Shown here: piece after piece, positions 20,165 through 32,528 of the stretch
How the letters are laid out: every line of letters starts with the position of its first letter
How positions within the stretch are numbered: position 1 is the first letter of the stretch
Assembly (NCBI GenBank): GCA_004369045.1
Contig: ML213503.1
Coordinates: 2,416,924-2,480,923, forward strand
DNA from: Heliocybe sulcata
Lineage: Eukaryota > Basidiomycota > Agaricomycetes > Gloeophyllales > Gloeophyllaceae
Reading direction: 5' to 3'
DNA length: 64,000 nucleotides
Made by a program: the position numbers and the translations under genes
The notes under the pieces: generated by a model
Seen by the model: only the letters and a program-made list of their open reading frames with translations
Told to the model about the DNA's origin: nothing
Database searches by the model: none

Positions 20165-22064
20165 TTATGCAATGCGTGCGGTGCCTGTGTTCTCGGGAGA
20201 TGGCTCGTGCGTTCCATCTGGAGGAGGGAGGACCTTTCCTGGGTTCATGATGCCGTTAGGGTCGAACAAGCTCTTAATTCTCCTCATCCACTCGATGCTG
20301 ACTTCGTTCTTCGAGTAATGAAGAGCGTGTGCCTTCATGACACCTAAACCATGCTCAGCAGAAATAGATCCTTTGTATTTGCCTAAAATGCCGAGTGAGA
20401 GCGGCTCATTCCCAGCCTTCGTCCTCACGTACCGACGAGCTCGTACACGAAAGGCTCGAGAGCCGCTTCAATCTCCGGTGTATACTTTGCAGCAACGACA
20501 TTCAGATGTAAGTTGCCTATTTCTCAGCGTAAAAAAGATAGCAAATAAGCGAGATGGTGACCGCTTACCATCGCCAATGTGGCCGTAGCCAACGACCTCC
20601 TTGACTGCATCTGGCCGCAGGAGACCCTTCTCCCGCAGCCGCTCCCTAGTGGCATCCACGACCTCCTTAAAAGCAGACAGTGGTATTGAGATATCGTACT
20701 TGTATGCCTTTCCTTCTTTGGATACCGCCTCAGTGATACCTTCCCGAAGACCCCAGATAGATGCGAATTGGGTAGCGTCTTGAGACAGGACTCCCGTGTT
20801 GATTAAAGGCTTATCCTCGCTCAACAGACCTTCCAGAAGATTACTAAGTTTCTATCTTCAAATGAGTCAGCAGTCAACAGCTGTGAAAGAATCATTTACC
20901 TCCTCGTCATGCTCTCTTCGCCCTCCGCTCGTCTCAATAAGAACAAAGCATTCTGCACCCTCCGATTCCTCTGGACTTAGCCCTCTTCCTTGCCCGTGCC
21001 TGACAGAGAGCTCATACGCGCCCCTGTCGATGTACTCAAAGGCAGACAAGATCTCAGAGAGCTCACGCTTTGCTCTCTGGAATAACGGAAGGAGGGAGTC
21101 GAATGAGGGGAGAGCGAGGACAGCATTTGAAGATGCTTGGGGTGCGGGAGGTGTAAGAATGGAAACACCTGTGATTATGCCGAGGGTGCCTTCGGCCCCG
21201 ATGAACAATTGCTTCAAGTCGTAGCCTATAACCTGTCAGGACGCTGCAGATATGCCTGCCCTAGTGAACTGACCAGTATTATCCTTCCTTAGCGTGTTCA
21301 GCTGGTCCAAGATAGTCCCATCCGGTAGAACGACTTCGAGGCCCAAGACAGTCCCGTGAAGAGACCCGTATCTTAATAGCCTAACTCCCCCGGCGTTTGT
21401 GGAACAGTTACCGCCAATCATACAGCTAGACCCCGCAATATAAACTTCATACTCTACCGGGATTAAGTATGCACGTACCTGCCTTTGGCTCCAAACTCGA
21501 CTGGCATGATGTAATTATGAGGCGCCAAGTAGTCTGTCAGAGATTGAAGGACGCAGCCAGCGTCCGCCACCAATGTTCCTGGTAAGCGCAGGTGTAAGTA
21601 TGAGGAGGAGTTGCACAATACACAGCGAAGAAGGTACGCACCAGAAACAGGGTCGAAGTGCCGAACGTTGTTCATACTTCTTAAGCTTACCACGACCTCA
21701 CCGCGTCCAGTAGGCACGCTACCGCCAACCAAGCCGGTGTTACCTCCCTGAGGGACAATCCCTATCCGTCTCTCATTGCAGTACCTCACAATTTCGCTGA
21801 CTTCTTTGGTTGTATGAGGTCTTAGGACAGTCGTGGAATCGCCGTGGTACTTGCCCATCCAATCGTTGTTGAAGGGCTCCAGCTCGGATGAAGCGACGGA
21901 GTTCGAGCCGAGAGTGGACAAGATAGATTGAGGTGAAAGAATCTTGGAGAACTGAGCAAGATCCTCCTCCGTGACTTGGTTCAACGCCGGTGTGGCGGCA
22001 TGGCTGGACGCCCACCGACGGTTCCTGGTGGCCAGGCGACGAGCAAATTGGCGAGAGGCAAGCA
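20165..22064 (-). CDS. D-2-hydroxyglutarate dehydrogenase, mitochondrial (FAD-linked)
   Basis: The start [20 protein letters not shown] is a typical mitochondrial presequence. The PCMH-type FAD domain has [20 protein letters not shown], the FAD-diphosphate loop [14 protein letters not shown], and [20 protein letters not shown] with [13 protein letters not shown]. The C-terminal half has YGHIGDGNLHLNV, the metal and substrate His motif, and [16 protein letters not shown] near the end. About nine short introns give roughly 500 residues. The enzyme oxidises D-2-hydroxyglutarate (or D-lactate in relatives Dld1-3) to the oxoacid. The HGD and EHG motifs favour the D2HGDH/Dld2 branch. It is divergent from the WD40 gene; 210 bp separate their starts. 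Confidence 0.92.
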
Positions 22065-22274
22065 TTTTGATATGGCCCAGATAAGGAACGAAATGCGAGC
22101 GGCCACAGTGAGTGCAGGCGCGCAAGTCGGGCGTAAGAGACGGAGCCCCGCAAACAGAGAATCCCTGAGCCAGCACGGCCACAAGCGGCAAGCCCCTATT
22201 CGAGGCGTTGATCAAGACACCCAAGCCTCGCCGCATCCTCCTACAGACCTTCACCTCCTGTCTATCCAGCTGCG

Positions 22275-25200
22275 ATGTCAACTCGTGACTCGGCCATCGA
22301 TGTTGACAGCTGGGAGCCTGAGATCCAGCTTGTGGGTATAGCAATTCCTTCGCATCGCCTGCCCAAACTTCAACGGCGAGAGCCAGAACGACAGCAGGAA
22401 GTGCAGCGGAAAAATACACTGCGGCCGAACAAGCGCAAAGTGCAAGCAGACATCATTGATCTGTCGCATGAGGAGGAGATAGGGAAAAGGAATGGACAAA
22501 TAGCACGGAAGAGGCAGAAGGCTTCGACCAGGTATGCCATGCTTGAATTGCTCATGGGGGCCTCTGTACTTAGATCCTCAATTCTGTGATGATAGCAGCA
22601 CACCTTCTGCTCAGGGTCCATCCAGATGGAAGTCCCAAGAGGCAACTTACGTCTGTGATTCAGATGAGGAGCTTGCCCTCATGACGGCCTCTCCAGCTAT
22701 TAATGTGCGTGAATATCATCTAGTGCTTGATCAAGTCCCTTATACATGGCTCCATAAGGATGTTGCCCCAGACTACGAACTAGATGACATTCCTATAGCC
22801 AGCTTCCATCAGGAGCAACCTGGACCGGATGAATCTGACGACTCCGAGGACGACTGGGCGAACTGCTATGAAGGTTACAACATCATTCAAGGACGTTCGG
22901 TAAGTTCCACATCAGTGAGGTCCCACAAGCATCAGGAACTGATATGTGCTTGAACTAGTGGAAGCCATCCGCTGTGCCACTGACCGAGCCGCCAGACTCG
23001 ATGGACGATCTAGTGGATGAACTCAACAACTTGACTGTGGTTGAGGAGCCTGTCCAGGTGGGATACAACCGCATGCACAAGCACTTGCAATTGCCCCACC
23101 TCGAGCTGCCCGTGGGTGGAGGCTATCGCCCTTACCCCTGGGCAAATGTAAGGAACGTCAGCGTTACACGATTGAGCTGCCCTCATTTTTTTCCTGCTTG
23201 TAGGTTTCCAGGCCAGGATATCGCCCATCCGGGCATGGGCCTGCCTTCTACGCCGGTACACGACGATTACAAATGACTGGTCGCCGAATGCAAGCCCTCC
23301 CGCGAGAGATTGGGATGGTCAGTGGTCTAGAATATCTACCTCATGTCACTCGTATCTGCAAGGCCCCCGGTTGTAAGTTTCTATACAACCTTTGACATAT
23401 CTCAGTTGCTCATTCATCTGCATCTCCAGCTGTGAATAGGATCTTGCAGCGACGCGGTGTCATCGTGGCGTGCAGTGCTGTTCCTGGTGGAGGATCTGAG
23501 CCTGAAGGAGGTAATTGGGCTGGGTGTTCACAGGCTCATGCTTCTGAAATGCGTTTCTAGAAGATCTTCCATCTTCAAATGTGGATGGGGCACTGACGCT
23601 CTGGCGTGACGGACAAGGTAAGATGTTCCACATGTCCCAATGCTGCTTAAGCTTATTCTTCCGAAGTCCATAAGTTACATTCGCACCGCAGCAAGTGGAA
23701 CAACCGTGGTGGGTGCACTGCGTAGCCTATTGCCGCTCAAGGACTGAAGACTGTATGTGAGCAGACAAGTGGTGCACAGTGAATGATATCCAGTGGGACT
23801 TCTCTGAGCGAGTGCAGCGGTTCCTTTCCTCCATAGCTTGCTAATGGAATTATCGTAGCCCCGAGCAGCGCATATTTGCCTCATCAGGGCATGACGGCTT
23901 TGTCCGTCTGTGGGATGTGGATGACGTATTCGACAATGCTGTCCTTGAAGATGGTGAACTCCATGGTGGCCATGACGGGGTTATCGGGCAAGGGCAGTCG
24001 TGCCGGTGCATCAATCGCACAAACCATCGGCACAAGTGTCGAGCGGAACGTAAGCTCTTACATTGAAGATCATCAATACAGGATGACGCTAATGATCTCT
24101 AGACCCATTCAATGGTGCGATTCCATTTGACATCGCATTTCGTCCTGGTAATGGAGAGCTTGCAGTTGCCTGCAATGATGGGTATGTAGCAGAACTATAT
24201 CATTCCAGCAAAGGCTTATGGAAAGAGGATAGGTCCTTGGTTGTCCTCCTGCAACCCCAGGAAAATGCACATTACTGCAAGGAGGAGTTTGCCCCAGGGC
24301 ATTCCACCGGTGCAATCACCTGGGGTCGAGGGCCGACATCATCCACCATTTTCGCCTCCTCGGAGTCAGCAAATACTGACTCGGGGGTGCATATCGCATG
24401 GGATATTGCGAAGCCTGGTCGCCAGATTCAGAAGTTCATTGCATCCAAGAAGGAGTCTGGCGATGCAATGACTATAAACCCCAGTGGTAGGTGTGGAAGC
24501 ATTTTTCCATTGTAACTAGCTGACTTCATGGTAATGCAGGAAAGACTCTTGCATTGTTCACAACGGACTCGAATGCCATGCATCGGGTACGACTTTACGA
24601 TGTAGGCAGGAAGAACTGCCAGACACCTATTGAGACCATTGAGTTAGAGCCTTTCGAAGAAACGTGCAACGAATCTTGTGAAGTGACAAGAGCTATCTAC
24701 TCCACGGACGGCATCTATCTCGCCGTAGCGAGAAGTGATGACTCGTGCCATTTGTACGACTCCAGGTACCTGACGCGGCCTGTACACCAATTCAAACATA
24801 AGGGAGAGTCAAAAGCTTCCGTCGCCGCAGATACGTACGGTATCACAGAAGTGCAATTTGTCGACAGCCTCTTGGGTAGTCGCACTTGCCTTGTAACAGG
24901 GGGAACGGATGGTAAGAGGATTACAACACCACTATCTTGGAGTCCGGCTTAATCCTTGCTCAGGATGTGTGCGTCTATGGGACCTTTTCAAGCCTGACGA
25001 TGATCCTACCAATGGCAAGATCATTGCTCAGAGCGATTATAATGTAGGCACATTTGCGATTGGGCACCCAGCTGATGGTGTGCAGGACCTCCTCTTGTGG
25101 GTAATCCCGCTCTTCGTCGTTCTGGGCCCTCTCTTAATGTTGCCTTGGTAGGGGAGATTGTGGTGGCGAAGTCCGTATGTTCAAGCGCGGGCGAGCCGAC

Positions 25201-25550
25201 CATTGATCCTACGTCTTATCCATTTCTTGCCTTATGCGGAAGGCCGCCCACGGAGTCTATGGTACCATACTAAATACTTCTTCTAGGATATTGTCAGCAC
25301 ATAATTCGCTTTTTGCTTATAGCAATGTGGCCCAGACATTGCCATTTCGGGTAACAAACTGACGCTGCAATACCCAGCGCTACGTCGCAAGGACCTACAC
25401 GCAAGTGGGGATATCGTTCACTGCGGAAATATACCACCCCCTCATGGCGCCCGCGAGCGCTGCAGCGCTAAAGGATTGGAACGTTTGGTCGACATGTCAA
25501 GTAAGCTCGCAGGAACATCCGAGACTGTCACAGCACCCGACAGTTGTTGA
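22275..25550 (+). CDS. WD40-repeat protein, conserved in basidiomycetes
   Basis: The start MSTRDSAIDVDSWEPEIQLV is at 22275. A basic N-terminus (PNKRKVQADIIDLSHEEEIG) and acidic linkers precede the repeats. WD-type strands are visible in later exons: RIFASSGHDGFVRLWDVDD (near 23865-23925), NGELAVACNDG, GVHIAWDIAKPG, GIYLAVARSDDSCHLYDSRY and CLVTGGTDGCVRLWDLFKPD. These indicate at least five blades of a propeller. The end TVTAPDSC is at 25550. It has more than ten introns, some with small exons between 23300 and 23880 that I could not all place, so the exact protein there is uncertain. No catalytic motif is seen; a scaffolding role is the family default. Confidence 0.75.
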
Positions 25551-25732
25551 CGCAACCAGATGGCGGCTGGCATTTAAGAGCAGACTGGAGCCTTCAGCAG
25601 AATACTTTTATAACTGTCTTAGGCGAATCCTCTCCCCCCATCTCAGGCCGGTCCTCTGTCCTTTCTCTAAGATACTCCACGCTCGTTATACCTTCTATAA
25701 TCTGTCATCCAGCTGCTAACTAATCCGCTAAT

Positions 25733-27968
25733 ATGTCTACTATCGCGATGGTAGTGAAGGTCCTCGCGGTCCTTACATTTGTCCCTCTAAGCGAAGGTAC
25801 GTACCTTCCTTTCTTTATAGTAACCCCACCGACACTAATCATCCATGCAGCTGCCGACCCGAACGACTGGATAAATTTGGAATATTTATTCGGCGACTCT
25901 GCAAGGGACAGTCCGGTGACTTCTGATGCCAGACAAGGCATCGCAGACGGCGCAATACAGACCGCGAGAGACGGGCCATGGAGTAAGTTGCGACATACAG
26001 CGTAATTATTATCGCTAACTAATAATGATGACAGCGATCACGAATAATCAGGGCATGCTACCACCGAATGGTAATCCTCACGATTACCTCAGCTGGGCTC
26101 CCTAGTAAGTTGGCCGACATCGGCAGTGAGGATAATTTTGAGACCCTTTCTAGTCACTGGCCGAACTGTAACTGGTGCAATGGCAAGAAATCCCGAGACG
26201 CGGACGAGTTCCCGTCGGACAGCACGCTCCTCAGTCCAGGAAATATGTTAGAGGATTTGGGAAATTCTTCCATGCGCGTCGCCGCTGACGGGTCTCATCC
26301 ATATGGCCGCCGAAGTGGATTAACACGGGTACGCCGGTCGGGTCTGAACGTCGACAACATCTTGGGCAGGGATCCCTCCATGGTGGATGGCGAAAACGAC
26401 CGGAAAGCGCCCTGCAGGCGTGCAGCCGCCCCAAAATGCACTCCCTCCCCGACCAGTTCAATGCCGCCAAGTGCTAGTACGTTTCATCACTCAAATTCGG
26501 ATTCCTGAGTGACATATCTTGCTCCTGTTACTTTGTAGCTTGGACGACGTGTCCCTACGCCGTCAGGGATGGCAAGGTCAACCCCGACGTCCTAACTCTG
26601 ACAGGCTCCAAGTCTATGGTCCACATGTCGCAATCTGTCCTTTACGGGGCCACTGCTTCGGTACTGGGGGAGGGAGAGTCTGATGACGGTGAACAAGCTG
26701 CATCGTTCATCAATACCTTCTTCCTTGACCCATCTACGGCCATCAAGCCGAACGTCAACTTTGGGCAGCTGGTTCGTGGTCCTGGGCCCAAGGGGCGGAT
26801 AGGCACTTTCACAGGTATCCTCGACTTGAGAGGCATGGTCAAGGTCGTCAATGCCATTGGCATCTTGATGTACTCTCGTAGTGCTGGTTGGACGCGCGAC
26901 AGACATACAGCCATGCGGCAGTGGATCAGTCAGTACCAGTCGTGGCTGCAGACGAGCAGCCTGGGTAAAGAGGTTGCTAGCAAGCCAAAGTAGGTCCTAT
27001 TGTCAATGCTATAGGATTCACGGAGTTGACTGATACAAATCCTGGCCAGCAACCATGCGAGTTTCTACGTCAGTCAGCTGGCTGTCTCTAAGATCTTCTT
27101 GGGAGACCTTGGCGACGCCGCGAACGTCTTGCAGAGTTTCTTCAATACTACGTTCATGGACCAGATAGCTGTCTCCGGAGAGCAACCTTTCGAAGCGGTC
27201 AGGACTCGTCCTTTCCACTATCGCTGCTTCAACTTGGAAGCCATGATTGTAGGTTAATTATCCCATGTCTGAGTCTTCCACACTCATCTGATTGCCGTGC
27301 AGACCAACGCCAAGCTGGGCGACGAGCTGGGTCTGAACTTCTGGAGAGCAAAGTCGAAGTACGGGGCAACCATCCAAACCGCCGTCGATTATGCTATGGC
27401 GCAAAACCCCAAAGGAGAAGACATCACCGAACTGGCTCCTCACGTGGCAGCTGTTGCAGCGGCTTATGGCGATCCTACAGGGAAGTATGGTTCCTTCCTA
27501 CGAAGGACTATGCCGGACTACCAGAGCCAGTCGTTCTGGTTCTACGATCAACCTCAAGCGCTTCCGAACTCCCCTGCCTCCCGACTGAAGTCACACGCGG
27601 CAGCTCATCGCGATCAGTCTATACTCTGGCAGATCTTTGGGCTACCGGAATTTGGTCAACCGGACGCTTCGTCGCCAGCTGCACCGCCCAACGCCAGTAA
27701 CGGCAACGACACTGACCCTTCTTCCTCTCCTTCGACGCCGAGTCCGTCTGGACCTCTGATGGACGGCACTGGGTCCTCCCCATCCATGGGAGGCGCAGGG
27801 TCTCCTTCGTCGTCTACGACTGGGGGATCCTCTGACGATGGTCCCGCTCCGTTTGTTTGTCCAGCGGTGTTCGCGCTTGGACAGCAAGTAGAGATTGACG
27901 ACGGCGTATTTGTGACCTGCGATCAGCTCCGGCCATTCTACGAATTACCTGCTCCTCCTTCCGTATAA
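25733..27968 (+). CDS. Secreted alginate-lyase-family polysaccharide lyase (PL38-like)
   Basis: The start MSTIAMVVKVLAVLTFVPLS EG is a signal peptide ending just before the first intron. Diagnostic blocks are YHWPNCNWCN, TCPYAVRDGKVNPDVLTLTG, FFLDPSTAIKPNVNFGQLVR with GPGPKGRIGTFTGILDLRG, and NNHASFYVSQLAVSKIFLGD with GEQPFEAVRTRPFHYRCFNL next to it. In this fold (PF05426, alpha/alpha toroid) the conserved Asn-His, Arg-Tyr/His and Tyr residues do the beta-elimination. The C-terminal 150 residues are Ser/Pro/Gly-rich, a likely O-glycosylated tail, followed by a short Cys-containing end. Length is about 630 residues. Several fungal relatives act on glucuronan rather than alginate, so the substrate is not settled. 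A TATA-like TTTTATAAC lies near 25606. Confidence 0.85.
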
Positions 27969-28200
27969 TATAGTATATGCTCGTTATACATGTAAAACAC
28001 CGTAGCTCATTCTAAGCATACTGAGTTCTAGATGTGGGCCGGCGCAGCAGTCGGCGGCTCCAGGCGCTGAAAACGCTGCGTTCCCAGTTCGGGAGGTTGC
28101 ACGCGGTACGTAATCTCGGGAGCAAACAAATACACCATAAGTGCCTTGTCCCTTTCCATCGTCTCCCTAGTCGTATCTTACTTCCTGCTCTACTGTACAC

Positions 28201-29296
28201 AATGGCTGAATCTGGCTCTGGTACTGCCGACAAGTCTGTGCAAGTCAAGCTTGTCCTCTTAGGTGAGAACTGTTCGCGATGGTCTATCTGGTCCTCCCTT
28301 GGTGGAAGTGCCGAGCTGTCTATTGATCGCGCGAAGGGCGCAACGCGTATATGACTATCTCTGATATGGAAAGGTGAAGGGACTCGAGCTGATTGTACTC
28401 TCTGATGCAGGCGAGGCTGCTGTCGGGAAGTCGTCGATAGTGCTGCGTTTCGTGAGTAGTCGCGAAGTTTCCACACTATCAGAGATTCAATCCGCAATAT
28501 CATAGGTCTCCAACGAGTTCCAAGCGAACAAAGAGCCAACAATCGGCGCTGCTTTCTTGACTCAGAAATGCCGGCTTGAGGACCGCGTGCTTCGCTATGA
28601 GATCTGGGATACCGCTGGTCAGGAGCGTTTCCACTCCCTAGCAGTGAGTGCAATCTTGCCGTGGAGTTGTACTAAGAATCCAACCGTCATCGCATCGCAT
28701 TTCAGCCTATGTATTACCGCAACGCCCAGGCAGCAGTGGTGGTTTACGACGTGACGAAGGCCTCCAGTCTAGAGAAGGCGAAGTCATGGGTGAAGGAACT
28801 GCAACGGCAAGCCAACCCCAACATCGTCATCGCCCTGGCCGGCAACAAGCTCGACTTGGTGCAACCATCAGCATCATCTTCTGGTGCTACCTCGACACCT
28901 GAATCGGAGGACGAGGCTGACGATGCGACCGCGACGCCGGGGGAGGCCGCTGCTGCCGGTGATCAACCAGAGAGCTTGAGGCAGGTTCCTCGCGACGAGG
29001 CAGAGGCGTATGCGAAGGAGGCCGGTCTGCTGTTTTTCGAGACTAGTGCCAAGACTGGCGACGGCGTCGTGGAGATTTTCACCGAGATTGGTGCGTAGCC
29101 TGCTGCGCAGCGTCAGTGCGACTGTTCTGACCTGCTTCTTGGGCCTGCAGCGAAAAAGATCCCCATCGAGCACATCCTTGCATCGTCCCGCGGTACTGGC
29201 CGCCCAGGTGCTGCTGGCCGAACGGGCGGTGCACAGGAAGGCGGCGTCAACCTCGAAGAGAACGCTGCGAAGAGCAAAGACGCTTGCAACTGTTAG
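28201..29296 (+). CDS. Rab5 / Ypt51-type endosomal GTPase
   Basis: The start [20 protein letters not shown] is at 28201. The P loop is GEAAVGKSS, the effector region [11 protein letters not shown] is the Rab5 signature, switch II is [20 protein letters not shown], and the base-binding motifs are GNKLDLV and ETSAKTGDG. The protein ends KDACNC, a double-Cys prenylation motif. Between NKLD and the next strand lies an insert of about 45 acidic Ser/Thr/Ala-rich residues ([20 protein letters not shown] and on), longer than in animal Rab5. Four introns are present. The role is early endosome fusion and vacuolar protein sorting. Confidence 0.95.
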
Positions 29297-29538
29297 ATGC
29301 GTCGCTGGTCCCGCCCGCTCCCCTTGGGATATCCCCACCATTTCACGAACGTCATGTCCCTGCATCAGTCGACCCTCCTTACTTCGCGCTACATATGATC
29401 TCTTCGGTATTATCTTCTAATTGTATGTCTTATTGATTGGAGTCCCGCCTCGCAGCTTTCGTACTCGTACTTAGTCGTGTTGTACACTTAGGGGTACAGC
29501 GGATGTTTATATCATACAGTGGACAGTGATCTGTGTTA

Positions 29539-31574
29539 TTAGTGCTGCTCATGCATTACATCGATATAAGGTGGCGGACCGCTGGTGTGCTCATTCCCAG
29601 CCACACTTTCTGGAACGAGGTAAGGAGGCGGGGCATGCTCATCCGTAGTTGGTGCATCGGTGCTGTTAGCAGGAGGTGCTGCTGTATTACCCAAACCTGG
29701 GGGAGGGTGCTCGTATGTTGGAACGGTCGAACGGGAATGAGGACCGTCCTGTGTCTGGATGACGGGGGATCTGAAATCGGAATCTATAGATGGCGGGGGG
29801 TCCGATGGGTCATCGAGCGGTGGCGGAGGGGGTGGCGGGTGCTCTCCTCTTGACGCTTCTTCATGTTGTTCCAGAGCATACTCCAAAGCCTCGATCGCTC
29901 GCTCAGGCTCTTCCAGTACAGTCAAGCCAGTGACATCCGGATCCCTCCGGGCCTCCTCCATCGTAGGCGGGGGACTGTGCGTTCGCCTCATATCCTCCGC
30001 GTGGCCATCGAACTGCTCAGAAATTGAGAACCCGAAGAGCGTCCCTTCTCCAGGGAAGATTTCGGGAATAGGCGGCGGCAGCAACGGATCTTCCATGGGC
30101 GCGACAAACAAATCGCTCTCAGACTCCAGGAAGGTAGGCAGTCTACTAGACGTTGATGCCTCCGCTTCGGTGGGGAAGAACGGCGGGGGTGCTTCGCGCT
30201 CCTCAAACGGCGGTGGCGCACCAGCACTCAACCCACTCGGCCCCGCCACACCAACCTCGTACCCCGGCACGCGCTCCTCCGCATCGTCGAGCCTCACCGT
30301 CCTCGCCGGCGGCTGATCATGCTTCTTATGGTACTGCTCGCTGATATCGTCGTCCACCTCGGGCAGCGGCGCACTGGGCGGCAGCAGCGTGATGGGGACG
30401 GTCATGGTGGAGACGCGCTCGATGTGCGTCGACATGTCGACGAAGGCGACTTGCGTGCGCAGGCGGAAGGAGACGGAGTGGAGCAGCGTAGACTGGGTGA
30501 TGGACGCGCAGGCGGAGTCGGTGTCGGGCTCGGCGGACGGCTGCGAGGGCGAGCCGGTGTAGGCGGGGTGCAGGACGAGACGCAGGCGGATGGGGCGCGT
30601 GGAGTGGAAGCGACAGGGCGCGCCGGATTTTGCGATGACGGTTTTGTGCGTGAAGCCGCGGTAGGACGAGGATGTAGTGGCGCGATCGGATGTAGTTGCT
30701 GCAGCCTGTGCGCTCTTGTCCGTAGACGTAGACGTGGAGGCTACCGGCTCCCCATCAGCGTGTTCCACGTCTTCCTCGTCAGTAGCATCTGGCAGATCTT
30801 CGTACCCCGGCCGCAGGACCTTGACAATCCTCACCAGCTCCGCCTTCACGTTCCTCAGCCTCACCCCGAGATCCACCACTAGCTCCCGGGTCGGCGGGGG
30901 CACGGTCACGTACAGCGGGATCGGCTCACCGGCCTTATACCGCGTCCGTGGCACCTGCACCTCTATGGGCGTCGGAAAGTTTTTCTTGACCGTTCGCGGT
31001 GCTAGATCGAGGTTGAGAGTGTGCGGCGTGTAACGCCGAGTGTGTACGGTCAGAGATTTTGAGATATTGGGTTGAGACGAGGTGGCGGAGTGCAGGGTCG
31101 CAGTGATGGTGTAGGAGAGGGCGGAGTAGGGTGTATGGATGCATTGCGGGGCGTCCGGGGTGAGGGGGACTGCGAAGGCAATGGAGGAGGGCCATTGCGA
31201 GTCGGGCACGATACTCGAGTCGAGGAGCGTGATCTCCGTCGTGCCGAGCTCAATCGTATTGTCAAACGCTGTCTCCTTCGACGACAGACTCATAGTCCTT
31301 ATGAAACCGTATCCAATATCAGTCAAAGCGAATCGTGCGCAGAGTAAAGTTGTGGTACAGACACCTTCTCCCACCTCCCGGCCCTCACTCCCTTCATCTG
31401 CAGCTCGCCCTCCACCGCCGCAGTCTCCCCATCCGCACCCAGGTAGCCCTTCTGGAACTGCACCGAGTCCGAGATGGGGACGATGAGTATTTGGGGCCCG
31501 TTCGCCCCGTCCGCAGGAGAATCGGAGGCATCTTCGAGAGAATAAAGCGGCGGGTTGTCTGCGACATTGGACAT
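29539..31574 (-). CDS. Alpha-arrestin-like protein with PPxY motifs
   Basis: The start MSNVADNPPLYSLED is at 31574. After one intron (about 31305-31365) the arrestin-type beta-sandwich follows: IELGTTEITLLDSSIVPDSQ, SIAFAVPLTPDA, LSYTITATLHS, then RTVKKNFPTPIEVQVPRTRY KAGEPIPLYVTVPPP. The second half is long, Pro/Ser-rich and acidic. It ends with two PPPY motifs (PPPYLVPES and GPPPYIDVMHEQH), and the N-terminal NPPLY is a third. PPxY motifs are known to bind WW domains of Rsp5/Nedd4 ubiquitin ligases, so an adaptor role in membrane-protein endocytosis is inferred. Length is about 650 residues. An in-frame ATG at 31587 would read through the intron and is not favoured. Confidence 0.75.
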
Positions 31575-32528
31575 TCTCGGGATTCAAGTTCGAGTATTAC
31601 AATTAGGGGATATGTGGTAGCAAGAGACAAGCTGGCTGCAAAGTCCGGAGCAAAAGCGATATCTCTGCCTCCCTGTAACTCCATCGACATCAGCCACAGC
31701 CACAGCCCTTCCACAAAAGTAACACTAGCACTGCATCCGGCATTCGATCGACTTCTTTGTCCTTCGGCTGTCCATTCCCACTCGTTGCAAGGTTGCAAGG
31801 TTGCAAGTGCCAAAAAGTGTCCATAATCTAGAACTAAACTGAGAATAGAGTTCCTTCAACATGAACGTGAAGACCACGAGGAAATGAACTCATCATACTC
31901 ATCACGATAATTATAAATTCGTAATATTTCTAGAGTGTGATAGAAACGACTGTGTACTGGGTTTCTCCTACACATACGTACCGCAACAGACGCTACATGC
32001 AACCGCAACCGCAACATACAGCAAATATACAAAGACGGACAGATCGACAACACGATCTAGGCTTGCAATTTGACCTCCAGGTACGCATCACGAAGAGAAG
32101 TGGTGCGAAGGGTACCATAAAGCCCGGTATTAAAGCGAAGGAAAAGAGACAGAGAAGGCAACACCGAGCGTTCAGGGTATGTGACGAGGAGCTGCCAACC
32201 ACCGGAGCAGAGGCTCGCCTTACATACCTGGAACGCGCGGTCCCGCCTGGCGCTCACCTTAAGGGCGGCGAATGAGTGTATCACCTCGATGCATTGCATG
32301 CGAAAGCCACCTTCGCGTCGGAGAGCGAGGCAGTTGAAGGAGGGGAGGAGTGCGTTTGTCTTGGCTACACATTGACCTCCGCAGGCCGTAGATGTCTGGT
32401 CTGGGAGGCTTCGATAGAGCCGAGCTAGGAGTTCGCGGCTCACAGCGAGCAAGGGACGGACCGGGGCGATAGAGAAATGATAGAAATACATTGGGTGTAG
32501 ACTTGTATGCGGATACACTGGTGGGGAA
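31575..32528. other. Intergenic region between two minus-strand genes
   Basis: It carries the promoter side of the arrestin-like gene and the 3' side of the DUF1764 gene. A 153-residue minus-strand open frame (32057-32518) has no family match and runs in from an intron of the gene next door, so I do not call it. Short repeats such as GGTTGCAAGGTTGCAAG occur near 31788. Confidence 0.5.

Noticed and set aside
29759-30316. 185-codon plus-strand frame rich in Gly and Ser
   Set aside because: Opposite the Pro/Ser-rich region of the arrestin-like gene; composition is its mirror.
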